The notes beneath the pieces are model-generated. The model did no database searches and was not told where the DNA came from. It worked only from the letters and a program-made list of their open reading frames with translations. From Streptomyces thinghirensis (lineage in GTDB: Bacteria; Actinomycetota; Actinomycetia; Streptomycetales; Streptomycetaceae), in NCBI GenBank assembly GCA_021502835.1, contig JAKFGP010000025.1:124001-188000 (forward strand): a DNA stretch of 64,000 nt, given 5' to 3'. The translations under genes were made by a program, and so were the position numbers. Below are positions 43,458 to 55,953 of the stretch, piece after piece. Numbering within the stretch: the stretch's first letter is position 1; every line of letters starts with the position of its first letter.

Positions 43458-44114
43458 TCACTTGAAGTTGACGTCGCTGCACAGGAAGTACTTCTGGTCC
43501 ATGTGGGACGCCTTCCAGACGGTCACCACGACGTGCCGTCCGCTGTAGCCGGAGGTGCTGACGTCGGTGACGTAGTGCGCCTGGTAGGGGTAGCGGCCGG
43601 TCTTCTTCACCAGTTCGAGGTCGTCCCACCCGATGAGCTCGTACTCGGGGTTGAAGCCCTGCTTGGTGACGTAGACCTCGAGCCAGTCGGCGCCGTGCCG
43701 GGCCTCCGTCGTAGAGGTCGACGGTGAAGTTGGAGCCGATGTCGGTCATCTTCCACGGGCCGGGGCGGTCGAGCGGCCGGTAGTTCGTCTCGCCCTGGCC
43801 GCCTGCGCTGCAGATCTGGCCGTCGGGGATGACCTGCTTGTAGTTGTCGCCGGTGTTGTTGGCGTAGACGGCCTTCCACGCGCCGATGGCGTTGGCGTTC
43901 TCGTGGTAGGTGCGGTAGCACATGGGGTCCTGGGACTCGTTGGGCTCGGTGTAGCCCCAGCGCTGCAGGCAGCCGTAGTTGCGGGTTTCGGGGGTGATGA
44001 CCGTGCCGTGGCTGCGGCGGTCGGCGCTTGGGCGAGCATGCCGAGCAGGCTGGTGGCCAGGACTGCGGCGCCCAGTGCGGTGCGGCCGGCCGCGGTTGCG
44101 GGTACGCGGTTCAT
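43458..44114 (-). CDS. AA10 lytic polysaccharide monooxygenase (chitin/cellulose-active, CBM33 fold)
   Basis: ATG 44114: signal peptide GRTALGAAVLATSLLGMLAQ. The mature start should be AHGTVITPETRNYGC, where the N-terminal His is half of the copper histidine brace; a missing C near 44010 puts it out of frame. Then LQRWGYTEPNESQDPMCYRT, YHENANAIGAWKAVYANNTG, QVIPDGQICSAGGQGETNYR, PLDRPGPWKMTDIGSNFTVD, GADWLEVYVTKQGFNPEYEL, YPYQAHYVTDVSTSGYSGRH, VVVTVWKASHMDQKYFLCSD and VNFK at TGA 43458. About 218 aa, single domain with no added CBM. It oxidatively cleaves chitin or cellulose outside the cell. Confidence 0.88.
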
Positions 44115-44167
44115 GGTGCTCTTCCTCCGTGTCCTTCGGGAATCACAGGCCGGGCGTGGCCCGTGAT

Positions 44168-44655
44168 TTACGTGCTCATGTCAGGCTGTTGTGTCGGGCC
44201 AGATGCTGTGCGGGTCGCTCTTACCTCCTTTCGCGGGTGCTGCTTGCGGTGGGTGGAGTGGGTGAGCAGCTCGGTCGTGGCCCATCGGCCGGGGCCGAGG
44301 ACGGCGATGAGCAGGAAGGCCCAGCAGAACAGGGCTGCCTGCTCGCCGCCGTTCTCCAGCGGGAACAGGCCGTCGCTCTGGTGGTGGACGAAGTAGGCGT
44401 AGGCCATGGAGCCCGAGCACACGGTGGCGGCGGGCCGGGTGCCCAGGCCGAGCAGGACGAGGGCGCCGCCGGCCAGCTGGATCACTGCCGCCCACCAGCC
44501 GGGCCACTCGCCGGTGCTGGGGGGCTGCCCGTGCGGCCCGCCGAGTACGTCGAAGAGCGCTGCTGCCCCGTGGCAGGCGAACAGCAGTCCGAGCACGATT
44601 CGGAAGAGGCCGAGCACCGGTCCCCTGGTACCTGGTGGGTGTCTCCACGGTGATG
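44168..44655 (-). CDS. DoxX-family membrane protein
   Basis: From GTG near 44655 (VETPTRYQGTG), then in the main frame MLGLFRIVLGLLFACHGAAA, LFDVLGGPHGQPP, AAVIQLAGGALVLLGLGTRP, AATVCSGSMAYAYFVHHQSD, GLFPLENGGEQAALFCWAFL and LIAVLGPG, ending QQPDMST at 44168. FACHGxxxLFxxxGG and AYFxxHxxxxFFPLxNGGExAxLFC are diagnostic of DoxX/DUF417-type proteins. About 160 aa with four helices. It lies 53 bp upstream of the LPMO start on the same strand. Confidence 0.85.
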
Positions 44656-44750
44656 CCCCTTTCTGATCGGCGAGCGCTTATTTGGAGAGGAGCGGGGGTG
44701 CGGTGGCCGCCGGCAGCGGGTGGGTCGCCGGCGGCGGCCACCGGGTCGGG

Positions 44751-47092
44751 TCAGGAGGTGAGGGTCCACTTCTGGCTGGCCCAGGTGCCGCAGTCCCACA
44801 GGTGCAGGCGAGCGCCGTCGGCGGTGCTCTGGCCTTCGAGGTCGAGGCAGCGTCCGGACTTGACGTTCTTCAGAGTGCCGTTGGACTGGAAGGTCCACTT
44901 CTGGCTGTCCCAGCTACCGCAGTCCCACAGGTGGGCCTTGGTGCCGTTGGCGGTGGCGCCGCCTTCGACATCCAGGCACTTGCCGCCGGACTTCAGCTGC
45001 TGTCCGTCGAGCGCCCAGCTCATCGAGGCCGCGTTGGCGCAGGACCACTGCTGGACGGCGGTGCCGTTGACAGTGGAGCCGCCGGCGCGGTCGACGCACT
45101 TGTTCGTCGCACCGTTGACGATCTTGCCGCCGGTGACCGGGTCGGGGTCGGGGTTGTTGCCGCCGGGGCCCCAGGCGTTCCAGTTGTCCCAGGTCTCGGC
45201 GTCAAGCCGATCCGGCCGAGCTGGTCGGCTGCCCAGTTGTTGCCGGACTTCTGGATGACGGTGCCGCCGACGGTGTAGTTCTCCAGCTTCAGACCGCGGC
45301 TGTCACGCGTCTCGTTGCCGAGGGTCACCTTCTGTCCGGCGCTGTTGGAGTACCGCTTGAGGAGGTTGACCTGGGAGGACGGGTCGAGCTGGTTCCATGC
45401 GCCGATCTTGAGGTTCTTGACGTGAATGTTCTCGGTGCTGGACAGGGCGAAGACGCGGATCGCGCAGTTGGTCATGCCTTCGACGGTGATGTTCTCGAAG
45501 GTCATGTTCTTCACCCACGCGCTCGGGTCGGCCGTGGTGGTCGAGCCGGTGTTCTCCCAGTGCGAGGAGGAGTTGAGGATGCAGGTGTTGTACTTGACGT
45601 CCTTCCAGTACATCCGGTTGTGGATGACGTGGGTGTTGCTGACCCGGACGTTGTCGATGTTGCGGGGGTCCAGCCCCACTGGATGACGGGGCCGTTCTCG
45701 TTCTTCCAGATGACGGTGTTATCGATGCTGACGTCGCTGTGGTACATCTTCAGCACATCGTCGTTGGCGTTGAAGAACGTGTTCTTCATGGTGCTGCCGC
45801 GGTAGAGCTCGATGCCGTCGGTCTGCCAGTACCACGAGCCGACCTGCTTGTAGTTGTCGACCCGCATGCTGAAGGTCTGCTCGTCGCCGTAGACGACGAA
45901 GGAGTGGTAGGGCGGCTCGTTGATGGTGACGCCCTGCAGGTCCAAGTGCTGCTGGCGGCCCTGCGCCGACTCGAACTGCAGCATCTTCACGCAGCTGGTG
46001 TGGCAGTTGGAGGCACCCGAGAGGTGGTCGTAGTTGTTGGCGGTGTCCGCCTCGTAGACGTACTGCTCACCGGAGAGCACGCCCTGGCCGGTCACCTTGT
46101 ACAGGCCCTGGGTGTCGTTGGGGAAGCGGATGGCGCCCTTCACGTACGCGCCGGGGGCCAGGTAGACCCACTTGACCTGCTTGGGCAGCAGCGCGTGGTA
46201 CTTGGAGGTCATGTAGTAGGTGCCGGGCCGGAGGTACACGATCTCCTCGCTGATCGTGTTGAGGTTGGTGACCTGGCCCTGCTGCGGGTAGTGGATGCTG
46301 CCGGAGGCCGCGGTCGGGACCAGCCGGTCCTTCTCCGCGCCGGCCGGGCCGGCTCGGCGAAGATCATCATGGAGTTGCGGGGCTCGGTGTGGATGGCCCG
46401 GTTGCCGCCGCCGCCCTGGGTGGTCAGCTTGCCGGCGTCGGTCGCGGGGCCGGACATGTCGTTGTAGGCCGTGTACAGCTGCGGGTCGAACTCGACGGAG
46501 AACCGGTAGCCCTTGGCGTCATAGGGGACCTTGACGCGCACGGTCTTGCTGTCGACCAGTTCCTTGGCGAAGTTCAGACTGCTCGGCTTGATCTTGACCT
46601 GGTCGGCGGAGGAGATCGTCTGACCGGTGCGCAGGGACACGTCGACCCACACGTCGGTCGTGTACTGGAAGGACGACCAGCTCGTGGTGAGGTTCGCGGA
46701 CGAGGAGAACTCGGCCCCGTCCTCCCTTGGTGTAGCCGATCTTGCCCTTGCCGCTGCGCGGATGCTCATGTACGCGAACAGAGTCGTACTTGGCCGTCGG
46801 GGCCGCCGCGGTGGCGACCTTCACGTCGTAGAACGACGACCTGCGGACCTTGTCGTTGGCCACCGGGCTGGTGGTGTTGAACTCGTGGTTGTCGTGCCAC
46901 CAGGTCTTCAGGGCGGTGTTGTCCGCGGGTGTCGGCTCTGCAGCCGATGCGGCCCGGGGGGGGGGGCGTCAGGGGCGGGCCGGCTTGGGGTGTTCCGGCT
47001 ATGGCCGTGCTGACGGGCACGATGACCGAGGCCAGTGCCAGCGCCAGACCGACGGCGATCGCCGCCAGTCGTCTCAGTGCTGCTGCGGGCAT
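44751..47092 (-). CDS. Secreted GH49 dextranase with C-terminal ricin-B (CBM13) lectin domain
   Basis: Start ATG 47092 after GAAGGA; signal peptide LAAIAVGLALALASVIVPVS. N-terminal beta-sandwich: TWWHDNHEFNTTSPVANDKV, SFQYTTDVWVDVSLRTGQTI. Parallel beta-helix: YLRPGTYYMTSKYHALLPKQ, VKWVYLAPGAYVKGAIRFPN, VTGQGVLSGEQYVYEADTAN, WYWQTDGIELYRGSTMKNTF, FNANDDVLKMYHSDVSIDNT, VIWKNENGPVIQWGW and SWVKNMTFENITVEGM-like repeats. The Asp residues of QTDGIEL and NANDDVLK lie where GH49 catalytic acids are found. Linker GGNNPDPDPVTGG; ricin-B repeats with QxW: CLDVEGGATANGTKAHLWDC, QKWTFQSNGTLKNVKSGRCL, SQKWTLTS. About 775 aa. Splits alpha-1,6 glucan to isomalto-oligosaccharides. Confidence 0.85.
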
Positions 47093-47942
47093 GCTGATTG
47101 TCCTTCTCCTTGGCATAGGGGGACCACCGACGGCTGTGCACCGCGGTCTGTTTCGGGCGGCTCGGCCAGCGCGCAGGCCGGCGAGACCGCACGCATCAGG
47201 GGAAGCGCGGCCGAAGCGGCCACCGGCGGGTTCTACAGGTGTGCTTGGGGGCGGGAACTGGGTGTCCCCGGCCGGGTCGGGGCTACGTACACATGGCTGG
47301 CCGGATGCCCGGCGGATCGGCCGGCCACGGCCGCGTGGCGGGCCGGTGACCGGGCCAGTGCAGGAGTCCTCCTTCGGCAGGCAAGTTCGGGGTGGCGCGT
47401 GCGTCCGGGTTCATCCGAGGGGGCCAGGACACCCGGTTCTCCGCCCGGCCGGGCCGGTGGACGCAGCACGCACTCCGCTGAGCGCCAACGGCGCAGACAA
47501 CGGACCCTTGAGGTGCCGCCCAGGAACCGGCTCTCGGGCCAGCGCCGTGCGGTCGCCAGATAACGTCCCGTCATTTCTTCCCCGTGTCAACGAAATGAAC
47601 GAGATTCGTAGCCGCTCCCCCCTCCCTGTGGCCGAACCGAGGCTCCATACCGGGACTTCTTACACAGGAACCAGGCATCCGGAGGCGCGATTACGGTTAC
47701 GTAACACGCTGTTTTCTTTCTTGACGCACGAAAACTGGGGGGACAGACTCCCGTCATGTCCAGCTGGCCCGGGCACCGGGCCGGCGCCCGGAGCAAGGCG
47801 GGAGGGGAGCACGATGATCTTCCTGGCTCTGGTTGTGCCACGGTTTCGGCGTCATGGACGACGGCACGCACCGCATCGGGTTCGATGGAGGCCGACCGGA
47901 CAGACCAGCCCTTGACCGACTACACCTTTGGAGGCGCGCGTG
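47093..47942. promoter_or_regulatory. 850-bp divergent control region, dextranase / ROK
   Basis: No convincing gene. A plus-strand promoter is plausible at TTGACG (47721-47726), 17 bp, CAGACT (47744-47749), giving a leader of about 190 nt before the ROK ATG. Just upstream lies GTTACGTAAC (47696-47705), a perfect 10-bp palindrome, and further out TCATTTC-N14-GAAATGA (47571-47598). Either could be the ROK operator. The minus-strand promoter of the dextranase gene must lie between 47110 and about 47600, but I cannot place it. Confidence 0.45.
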
Positions 47943-49125
47943 ATGAGCCCGTCCAAGATCCGCTTTTCGGAGCTTGTCGGTGAGCAGACCCGGGCGGAGA
48001 TCTTCGCGACCGTCCTCACCTCGGGCCCCATCTCGCGCACCCAGCTCGCCCAGCGCCTCGGTCTCGTCCCCTCGAGCGTGACCCGGATGCTTCCCCGCTC
48101 CTGGAGCACGACTACCTGCGCGAATCGGACGCCGCTCCCCAGGGGCGGGGCCGGCCGCAGAAGATGCTCCACGTCAATCCGGACAAGCACATCGTCGTCG
48201 GCACGAAGATCGGTCCCGCGCAGGTCTCCGGAGTGGTCACCGACATGGCGGCCAACGTCCTGGCCCGCGCCGAGCAACCGATCGCCGACTGCACACCCGA
48301 GACCGCCCTGTCCGCCGCTGCAGCCCTGACCAGCAGGCTCCTCGCCGAGGCGCCCGGAAGCGGCGGACAGGGTACTGGGGCTGGGAGTCGGGGTCAGCGG
48401 ACACGTCGACTCCGGCTCCGGCATCTGCCGCTACTCGGCCCTGCTCGACTGGAACAAGGTCGACGTGGCCGGCCCGCTGCGCGAGGCGACCGGTCTGCCG
48501 GTCGTCGTGAACAACGACGTCAACACCCTCGTGGTCGCCGAACGCTGGTTCGGGCAGGGACGCGACGTCGACTCCTTCGCCGTCGTCACCGTCGGCCCCG
48601 GCATCGGCTGCGGCCTCCTGCTCGATGGAACCCTGTTCTCCGGCGCCACCGGCCTGGCCGGAGAACTCGGGCATCTCCCCTGGACCCCGCAGGCCCTATG
48701 TGCAGCTGCGGCCGCCGCGCTGTCTGGAAGCCCTCGCCGGGGACCGGGCAGTCCTGCGCCACCTGCAGGATGCCGGTATCCCCTGCACCACGATCTCCGA
48801 AGCCATCGACCTCGCCCGCACGCCTGCAGGCGGTCCGCCCAGATGGTCGCCCGCTCCGCCTTCGCCGAAGCCGGAGCCGCCCTGGGGCGCGGACTGGCCG
48901 GCATGTGCAACCTGCTGAACCTGCAAAAGATCATCATCGCCGGAGAAGGAGCGGTCGCTCACGACCTCTTCGGCCCGGCAGCGTCACAGGCACTGGAGGC
49001 GCACTCGTTCTCCACGGCTGCCCGCGACTGCGACATCCACGTCGACCCAGTCCGCCACGACCTGTGGGCCGCGAGGCGCGGCCCGCCTCGTCATCCGTGA
49101 AGCGGTGGGCGCGGCCATCTCCTGA
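47943..49125 (+). CDS. ROK-family transcriptional repressor
   Basis: ATG 47943 after GGAGG. N-terminal winged helix: VGEQTRAEIFATVLTSGPIS, RTQLAQRLGLVPSSVTRM. Sugar-kinase-like ROK domain: KMLHVNPDKHIVVGTKIGPA, QVSGVVTDMAANVLARAEQP, LLDWNKVDVAGPLREATGLP, VVVNNDVNTLVVAERWFGQG, FAVVTVGPGIGCGLLLDGTL, FSGATGLAGELGHL (ROK signature) and a zinc motif read CSCGRRGCLEALAGD across frames. Ends LVIREAVGAAIS at TGA 49125. About 390 aa. Divergent from the dextranase and upstream of the glucosidase and transporter genes, so it is the likely repressor relieved by isomaltose or a related sugar. Confidence 0.85.
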
Positions 49126-49195
49126 CCCACACCGCCGGCCATCACCACGGCCCTCCCTCCTCTCCATCTTCACTTTGAGTAGTCGATCACACACG

Positions 49196-50991
<1,796 letters not shown>

Positions 50992-50995
<4 letters not shown>

Positions 50996-52303
50996 ACAAC
51001 CCGCGCATCCGCCCCGCTCTGCGCAGAGGCCGCTGTTCTCGCGGCTTCCGCCCTGGCCCTGCTGGCACCGCTGACCGCCTGCGGCGGCTCCGACACCGCC
51101 GCCGGCGACGGCAAGACACTTCGTCTGTGGCACTACGAGGACAAGGACGGCGCCCTGCAGGCGTGGGACGCGGCCATCGCCGAGTTCAAGAAGACCCACC
51201 CCGACGTGAAGGTCGTCTTCGAGCGCAAGACGTTCGAGCAGATCCAGCAGAACGCGGGCATGATCCTCAACTCGGACAAGGCGCCGGACGTCATGGAGTA
51301 CAACAAGGGCAACGCCACCACCGGCCTGCTCGCCAAGCAGGGCCTGCTGACCGACCTCACCCCCTCGTGAAGGAGAACGGGTGGGACAGGAAGATCAGCG
51401 ACAGCGCCTCCGTCACCGCCCGCTACAACGACAAGGGCGAGATGGGCGGCGAGAAGTGGTATGGTATACCCAACTACGGTGAGTTCGTCCTCACCTACTA
51501 CAACGACGACTTGTTCCAGAAGCACCGGTGTCGACAAGCCCACCGACTTCGCGAGCTTCGAGGCGGCACTGGCAAAGTCCGTGGCCGCCGGCGTCGCTCC
51601 GCTGGCCAACGCCGGCAACGACCACCCCGCCGGCCACTGGCTGTACCTGCTCGCCCTGTCCAAGCGCCAACGCCACCTGGGTCGACAACTACCAGCTGTA
51701 CCACGGCAAGGTCGACTTCCACGGCCCCGAGATGCACCTACGCCGTCGACAAGTACCAGGAGTGGCTCGACAAGGGCTACTTCGACAAGAAGGACGTCGG
51801 CCTGAAGGGCAACGACATGACCGAGCAGTTCGTCGCCCAGAAGCGGCCCATCATGGTCGGCGGCAACCGGTGGTTCGGCGGCCTGTCCACCGACATCACC
51901 AACTTCCAGTGGTCCACCGCCCCTCACCCCGGCAGCGACGACACCCTGGGCTCTGGCGGCAACCACTGGGTCATCCCCACCAAGGCCAAGAACAAGAAGC
52001 TCGCCGAGGACTTCATCGCCATCACCATGTCGGACAAGATCCAGAAGCTCATCGGTGAAGAGGGCAACGTCCTCGCTTGCCGCCAAGCCTCGACGACATC
52101 ACCAACCCGAAGTCCCGCCAGCTCATCAACGCCTTCACCCAGAGCCAGGAGAACGGCGGCCTGTCCTTCTACCCCGACCGGCCGGTCGCCGGCTACTCCG
52201 ACACCTGGTCGCCGCAACCCAGAACCCCATGAACGGCGGCAAGCCCGACACCGTCCTCGACGAACTGGCCGGCCCCTACGAGAAGTACCTGCGTGACCCG
52301 GAC
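50992..52303 (+). CDS. Sugar-binding lipoprotein of ABC importer
   Basis: ATG 50992 after AAGGAA. Signal and lipobox: VLAASALALLAPLTACGGSD. Then TLRLWHYEDKDGALQAWDAA, IAEFKKTHPDVKVVFERKTF, EQIQQNAGMILNSDKAPDVM, EYNKGNATTGLLAKQGLLTD, KWYGIPNYGEFVLTYYNDDL, FVAQKRPIMVGGNRWFGGLS, GSGGNHWVIPTKAKNKKLAE and DFIAITMSDKIQKLIGEEGN: the class I (MalE-like) solute-binding protein pattern of the CUT1 family. Ends near EKYLRD, about 435 aa. Given the dextranase and alpha-1,6-glucosidase, isomalto-oligosaccharides are the likely ligand. Five or six indels. Confidence 0.85.
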
Positions 52304-52406
52304 CTGACGTCACCACTGCGGCCGTCTCTCCAGGCGGCCGCGCACCAGGTTCCGGGGACGGCGGCCCGCCCGCCTTGGTCGCCGTCCCGTCCAACCAGGA
52401 GCAACA

Positions 52407-53310
52407 GTGAAAACCAAGCGTCACCCGCGGTCCACGGGTTGGCGCCGTCTTCTGCGCTGGCCTGTCGCTGAGTTCGCTCTTCCTCGTCGTCCCGCTGGTG
52501 ATGACCTTCTACTACAGCCTCACCAGGGTGCGGCATCGGCGATCCCACCTTCATCGGCCTGGACACCTACACGCGGTTCTCCAGGACGCCGACTTCGGCC
52601 TCCTTCCGCAACATCGCCTTCGTCATCATCGGCATCGCCGTCATGCCCACCTCCTGCTCGGGCTGTTCCCGGCCGCGCTGCTGTTCGACTACATCGGCAA
52701 AGAAGCACGGCGACGGCATCGTCGGCATCTTCCGCTCCGGTCCCCCACCTTGCCGCAGGTCATCCCGTCGCCGTCACCGGCCTGATGTGGGGATGGGATC
52801 CTCGCCCCCGAAGGTTGCGCTGCCAACTCCGTCCTCGACACCATCGGCCTGTCCTCCCCTGTCCCAGAACTGGCTCGGCGACCCCGACCTCGCTGCCCTG
52901 TGGGCTGTCCTCGGTGTCCTGGTCTGGATGCAGCTCGGTTACCCGTTCGTCCTGTTCATGTCGGGGCTCTTGCGCATCGACCCCGAACTCTACGAGGCTG
53001 CCGCCCTCTACGGCGCTCTCCTGGTGGCAGCAAGCTTCACCCCATCTACCGTGCTCTATCCTGCGGCTCGAGGTCTACGTGGTTCCTGGTCACCACCACC
53101 ATCGCCGGCCTGGAAGGTCTTCGCCCAGATCTCGTCCTCACCTCTCGGTGGTGGCCCGGGCAACTCCACCCCGTTCCCCTCCTACTCGCCTACCAGAACT
53201 CTTCGAACAGCGCCGACGTCGGCTACGGATCCGCGATCTCCAGCACGATCACCCCGCTCGTACTGATCATCGCCGGAACGATGCTCACCCGCTTAGGCCC
53301 GCGAGGACGG
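52407..53310 (+). CDS. CUT1 sugar ABC permease (MalF-like)
   Basis: GTG 52407 after AGGAG. Frames joined: SLSSLFLVVPLVMTFYYSLT, FRNIAFVIIGIAVMPTLLLG, LFPAALLFDYIGKKHGDGIV, PQVIPVAVTGLMWGW, QNWLGDPDLAALWAVLGVLV, WMQLGYPFVLFMSGLLRIDP, ELYEAAALYGASWWQKLHPI (the EAA loop contacting the ATPase), VLVTTTIAGLKVFAQILVLT and SAISSTITPLVLIIAGTMLT. About 300 aa with six helices. It ends in an ATGA-like overlap region with the next permease. Very frame-broken. Confidence 0.8.
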
Positions 53311-53313
53311 ATG

Positions 53314-54262
53314 ACCATGATCTACCGATACCACCCGCCCCCAGCGCCGCCCGTCCAGAAGATCGGAGACCCCGGCCGTACCCTTCACCCGGGACGAGCA
53401 CCGGAAGAAGGGAACGCCCGGGTAAGCGCGGTGGCAGGCTCCACGCCGTCGTGGCTGGCGTCACCGTCTTCGTCCTGCCTTCCCCGCCCCGTTCGCGATC
53501 AATATCCTGCTCAACTCTTCAAGACCAGTGCCGACTACCGCGCCAACGGCTCCCTGTCCTGCCCGAAAACCGGAACTGGGACATCGTCGCCGACGTCTTC
53601 GGGGGAACGCGTCGACTTCCCACCCAGAAACCTCGTCAACAGCATCCAGATCAGTCTCGGCGTCGTCCTCATCGCCAGTCGGCAACCTCGCCCTCTTCAA
53701 CTCTAAGCCTGCGCCATCGGTGGCACCGGCCGTAACCGCTGGCGCACCGCCTTCTCGTGTTCTTCCTCGGCGTCAACGTTCTGCCGCAGGAGGGAGTTCG
53801 GTCTACCGCCACTCATTACCTGTTCAGGAGATGGGGCTGGACGACGGCTAACTCGGTTGACACGATCCCCGTCGGTATCACCTAAGCGGCTTCGAGCACC
53901 TACCCGCTGTCCTCGGTCTTCAGCAGTTTCCGCGAACTCATCGAAGCGCTTCTCGACGGCGCCGGCTGCTGACCATCCTGGTGGCGCATCATCCTGCCCA
54001 TGAGCTGGCCGACCCTGTCGGTGATGTGCGTGTTCTTCTTCGTCTGGAGCTGGAACGAGTTCCTCACCCCTCCTCGTCCTGTTGATCTCCTCCAACGACA
54101 ACCAGACCGTCCCCCTCGGCCTGTCCGTCAGCCAGGGCCAGTACACCAGCGACCCCACCGCCGAGCGCCGCCGCCCTCCTCGGCGTCTATCCCCATGGGT
54201 CGCTCTTCCCATCTTCCAGCGCTCCCCTCACCCGCTGCGTCACCGCCGGCGCTGTCAAGTAG
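53314..54262 (+). CDS. CUT1 sugar ABC permease (MalG-like)
   Basis: The probable start is ATG 53314. Helices and motifs by frame: LHAVVAGVTVFVLLPFAFAI, LLNSFKTSADYRANGSLSLP, KLVNSIQISLGVVLIAVGNL, VFFLGVNVLPQEALVYPLYY, RELIEAARLDGAGRLTILWR (EAA loop), IILPMSWPTLSVMCVFFFVW, SWNEFLTPLVLLISSNDNQT and VPLGLSVSQGQYTS, ending TRCVTAGAVK at TAG 54262. About 300 aa. No ATPase gene follows; Streptomyces CUT1 importers are usually energised by the shared ATPase MsiK encoded elsewhere. Confidence 0.8.
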
Positions 54263-54673
54263 GCCGGCACGGCCACCAGCTCACCCCGGATCCGGAACTA
54301 TCCACCGCCTCCGCAACCGGATCCGGGGGTACAGCCATCACACCTGGAAAGCGCGTCGGCGTTGCGAGAATCTGTACCTCAACCATCCTGGTTGCCGGTC
54401 AGAGGTACTTGCGCTTACTCGACCGCCTGTCGTACAACCCGCTGCATGAGATTGTGAGGCTCAACGTCGGTGCTGGTCCCAGCCGTATATCGGACGGATC
54501 GGTGATGCGGAGGGAGCCTCGGCCGGGGTCAGCGAGTTCGGGGGCGTGCTTGTAGATGGTGGAGCGATCACGCCGAGGAACAGGCGAATCCCGGATGCCG
54601 CCAGCCGGGTGGAACGGTGTTGGCCGCCGCTCCGACTCCTTCGCCTCCACAGCCATACTGAGAAGGTGAGTTC
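54263..54673. other. Spacer with possible HTH remnant
   Basis: On the minus strand around 54500-54600 the frames give GIRLFLGV and RSTIYKHAPELADPGRG, which together resemble the resolvase-type HTH (LGVSRSTIYKHxPEL). No complete gene can be built. GAAGG and ATG 54674 of the PfkB-like gene close the stretch. Confidence 0.3.
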
Positions 54674-55120
54674 ATGACGGGGTTCGACGTGTTCATCGTC
54701 GGCGGGTCGGGGGTCGACACCCTCGTCCGCGTGGGCGAGCTTGATCTCCCCGCCAGGTGAATACTCGCGGCTGGCGGCCGATCCGGGACTACGTGACTTC
54801 ACTGGGAACGGCGTGGCTCGGGCCTTCACGCGCTCGGCCTGAAGAACGGACCTTCCACTACGTGGGCGATGTCGAGTAGGGCCGGCCGAGACCCGGAACG
54901 GTACCGCGAGGCGGGGTTGATCTACACCGGTTCGCCCGCCCCTGCGGAACCTGCCGCAGCGTCAACTCTGTGCGCCGTAGGGGACGGCGCTTCCTGTCTT
55001 GCGACGGGCGCCACCCGGCCGACCCGCGTGACGTCCGCCGACATCGCCGGACCGTTCCTGTCCGCGACGCCCGGAGCGTGTACCTCACCCGCGCTGACTC
55101 ATTAGGAACTCCTTCCTCGT
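54674..55120 (+). pseudogene. PfkB-family carbohydrate kinase, N-terminal part, degenerate
   Basis: ATG 54674 gives MTGFDVFIVGGSGVDTLVRV and GELDLP, the PfkB opening (GSGVDTxVRVDELP). Other frames then give PIRDYV, TGNGVA, LHALGLK, TFHYVGD, RYREAGLIYTGSPAPAE, FLSCDGRHPADPRD and SVYLTRADS in family order. The C-terminal half with the catalytic GAGD motif is not found downstream, so the gene is truncated as well as frame-broken. It would have phosphorylated a sugar, perhaps a product of the adjacent sugar system. Confidence 0.5.
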
Positions 55121-55953
55121 GCTGCTGCCGAAGGTGATCAACCCGCAGGCGTACGGCCCGATGCGTCGAGCTCGCCGGGACGTGACCCGGGCGGCGACGC
55201 CCCCTGCGCCGGCACCGGCGCCGACGACCTGCAACTCCCACCTGGCCTGAGACCGGTGCAGCTGATCTTCTAGCTCGCCTTCAGGACGCCCGTCCTGGCG
55301 TCCTGACGCGGCCGCGCGAAGCAGTGATCTCCGGCTGCACCTCTGCGTGGCGTTCTCCGTGCGTTCGTGTGTGACCCCGACCACCGCAACGTATCGACAC
55401 AAACGGTGGTATGCCAACGACACGTCACCTTCGGCATTAACCCCATTTAAGGCGATCGTTGGGCCGGGGGTTCACGCGTTTCCAGGACCTCGCCGTGGCC
55501 AGCTAAAAAGCTCGGCACGCCGTCCGCCGCCCAGTGCGCTGGCCGGACGCCACCACGTCGAACCCTCGGCCGGAGGCGAGCTGTCGACGATGGGCCGCCC
55601 GTCGGAGCGGATGGACCAGGCGGCGCCGGGCACGGTGCGCACGATCACGGCGCGCCGAGGGTACGGCACCGGCGTCGTTGCCGAGCCAGCTGAGATCTCC
55701 TCGTCAGCTCCGCCAGGCGGCAGCACCTGTTGCTCTCCAGCGAGCCCGGCGGAGTCGTCGAGCCGGACACCTCCCGCAACGCCTGGGAGCGCCAGCAGAT
55801 CGCGGCCGGCGAGCAGATCACCGATGCCCTCGGCGTCGTGAGCCCGGTGATCTCCGCGCCGCTTGCCCAGGAAGGAGTTCATCCTCCAGACTGTCATTCG
55901 TACCGCCATGTGCACCACAGGGCACGCAGAGCGGCGCGGGAGGCCGGGGGCGG
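55121..55953. other. Unassigned stretch
   Basis: Open frames exist (minus strand 55472-55918; plus strand about 55730-56029) but none is recognisable. One plus-strand segment, VVEPDTSRNAWERQQIAAGE, has natural-looking composition yet no family. 55250-55450 is noticeably less G+C-rich. The missing half of the PfkB gene is not here. Confidence 0.3.

Noticed and set aside
55100..55260. Segment LVLLPKVINPQAYGPMRRAR on the plus strand
   Set aside because: Looks protein-like but has no neighbours in frame and no recognisable family; could be part of the decayed kinase region.
55472..55918. 148-aa minus-strand ORF and overlapping plus-strand ORFs
   Set aside because: No family resemblance, both strands open, composition typical of shadow frames; left as unassigned.
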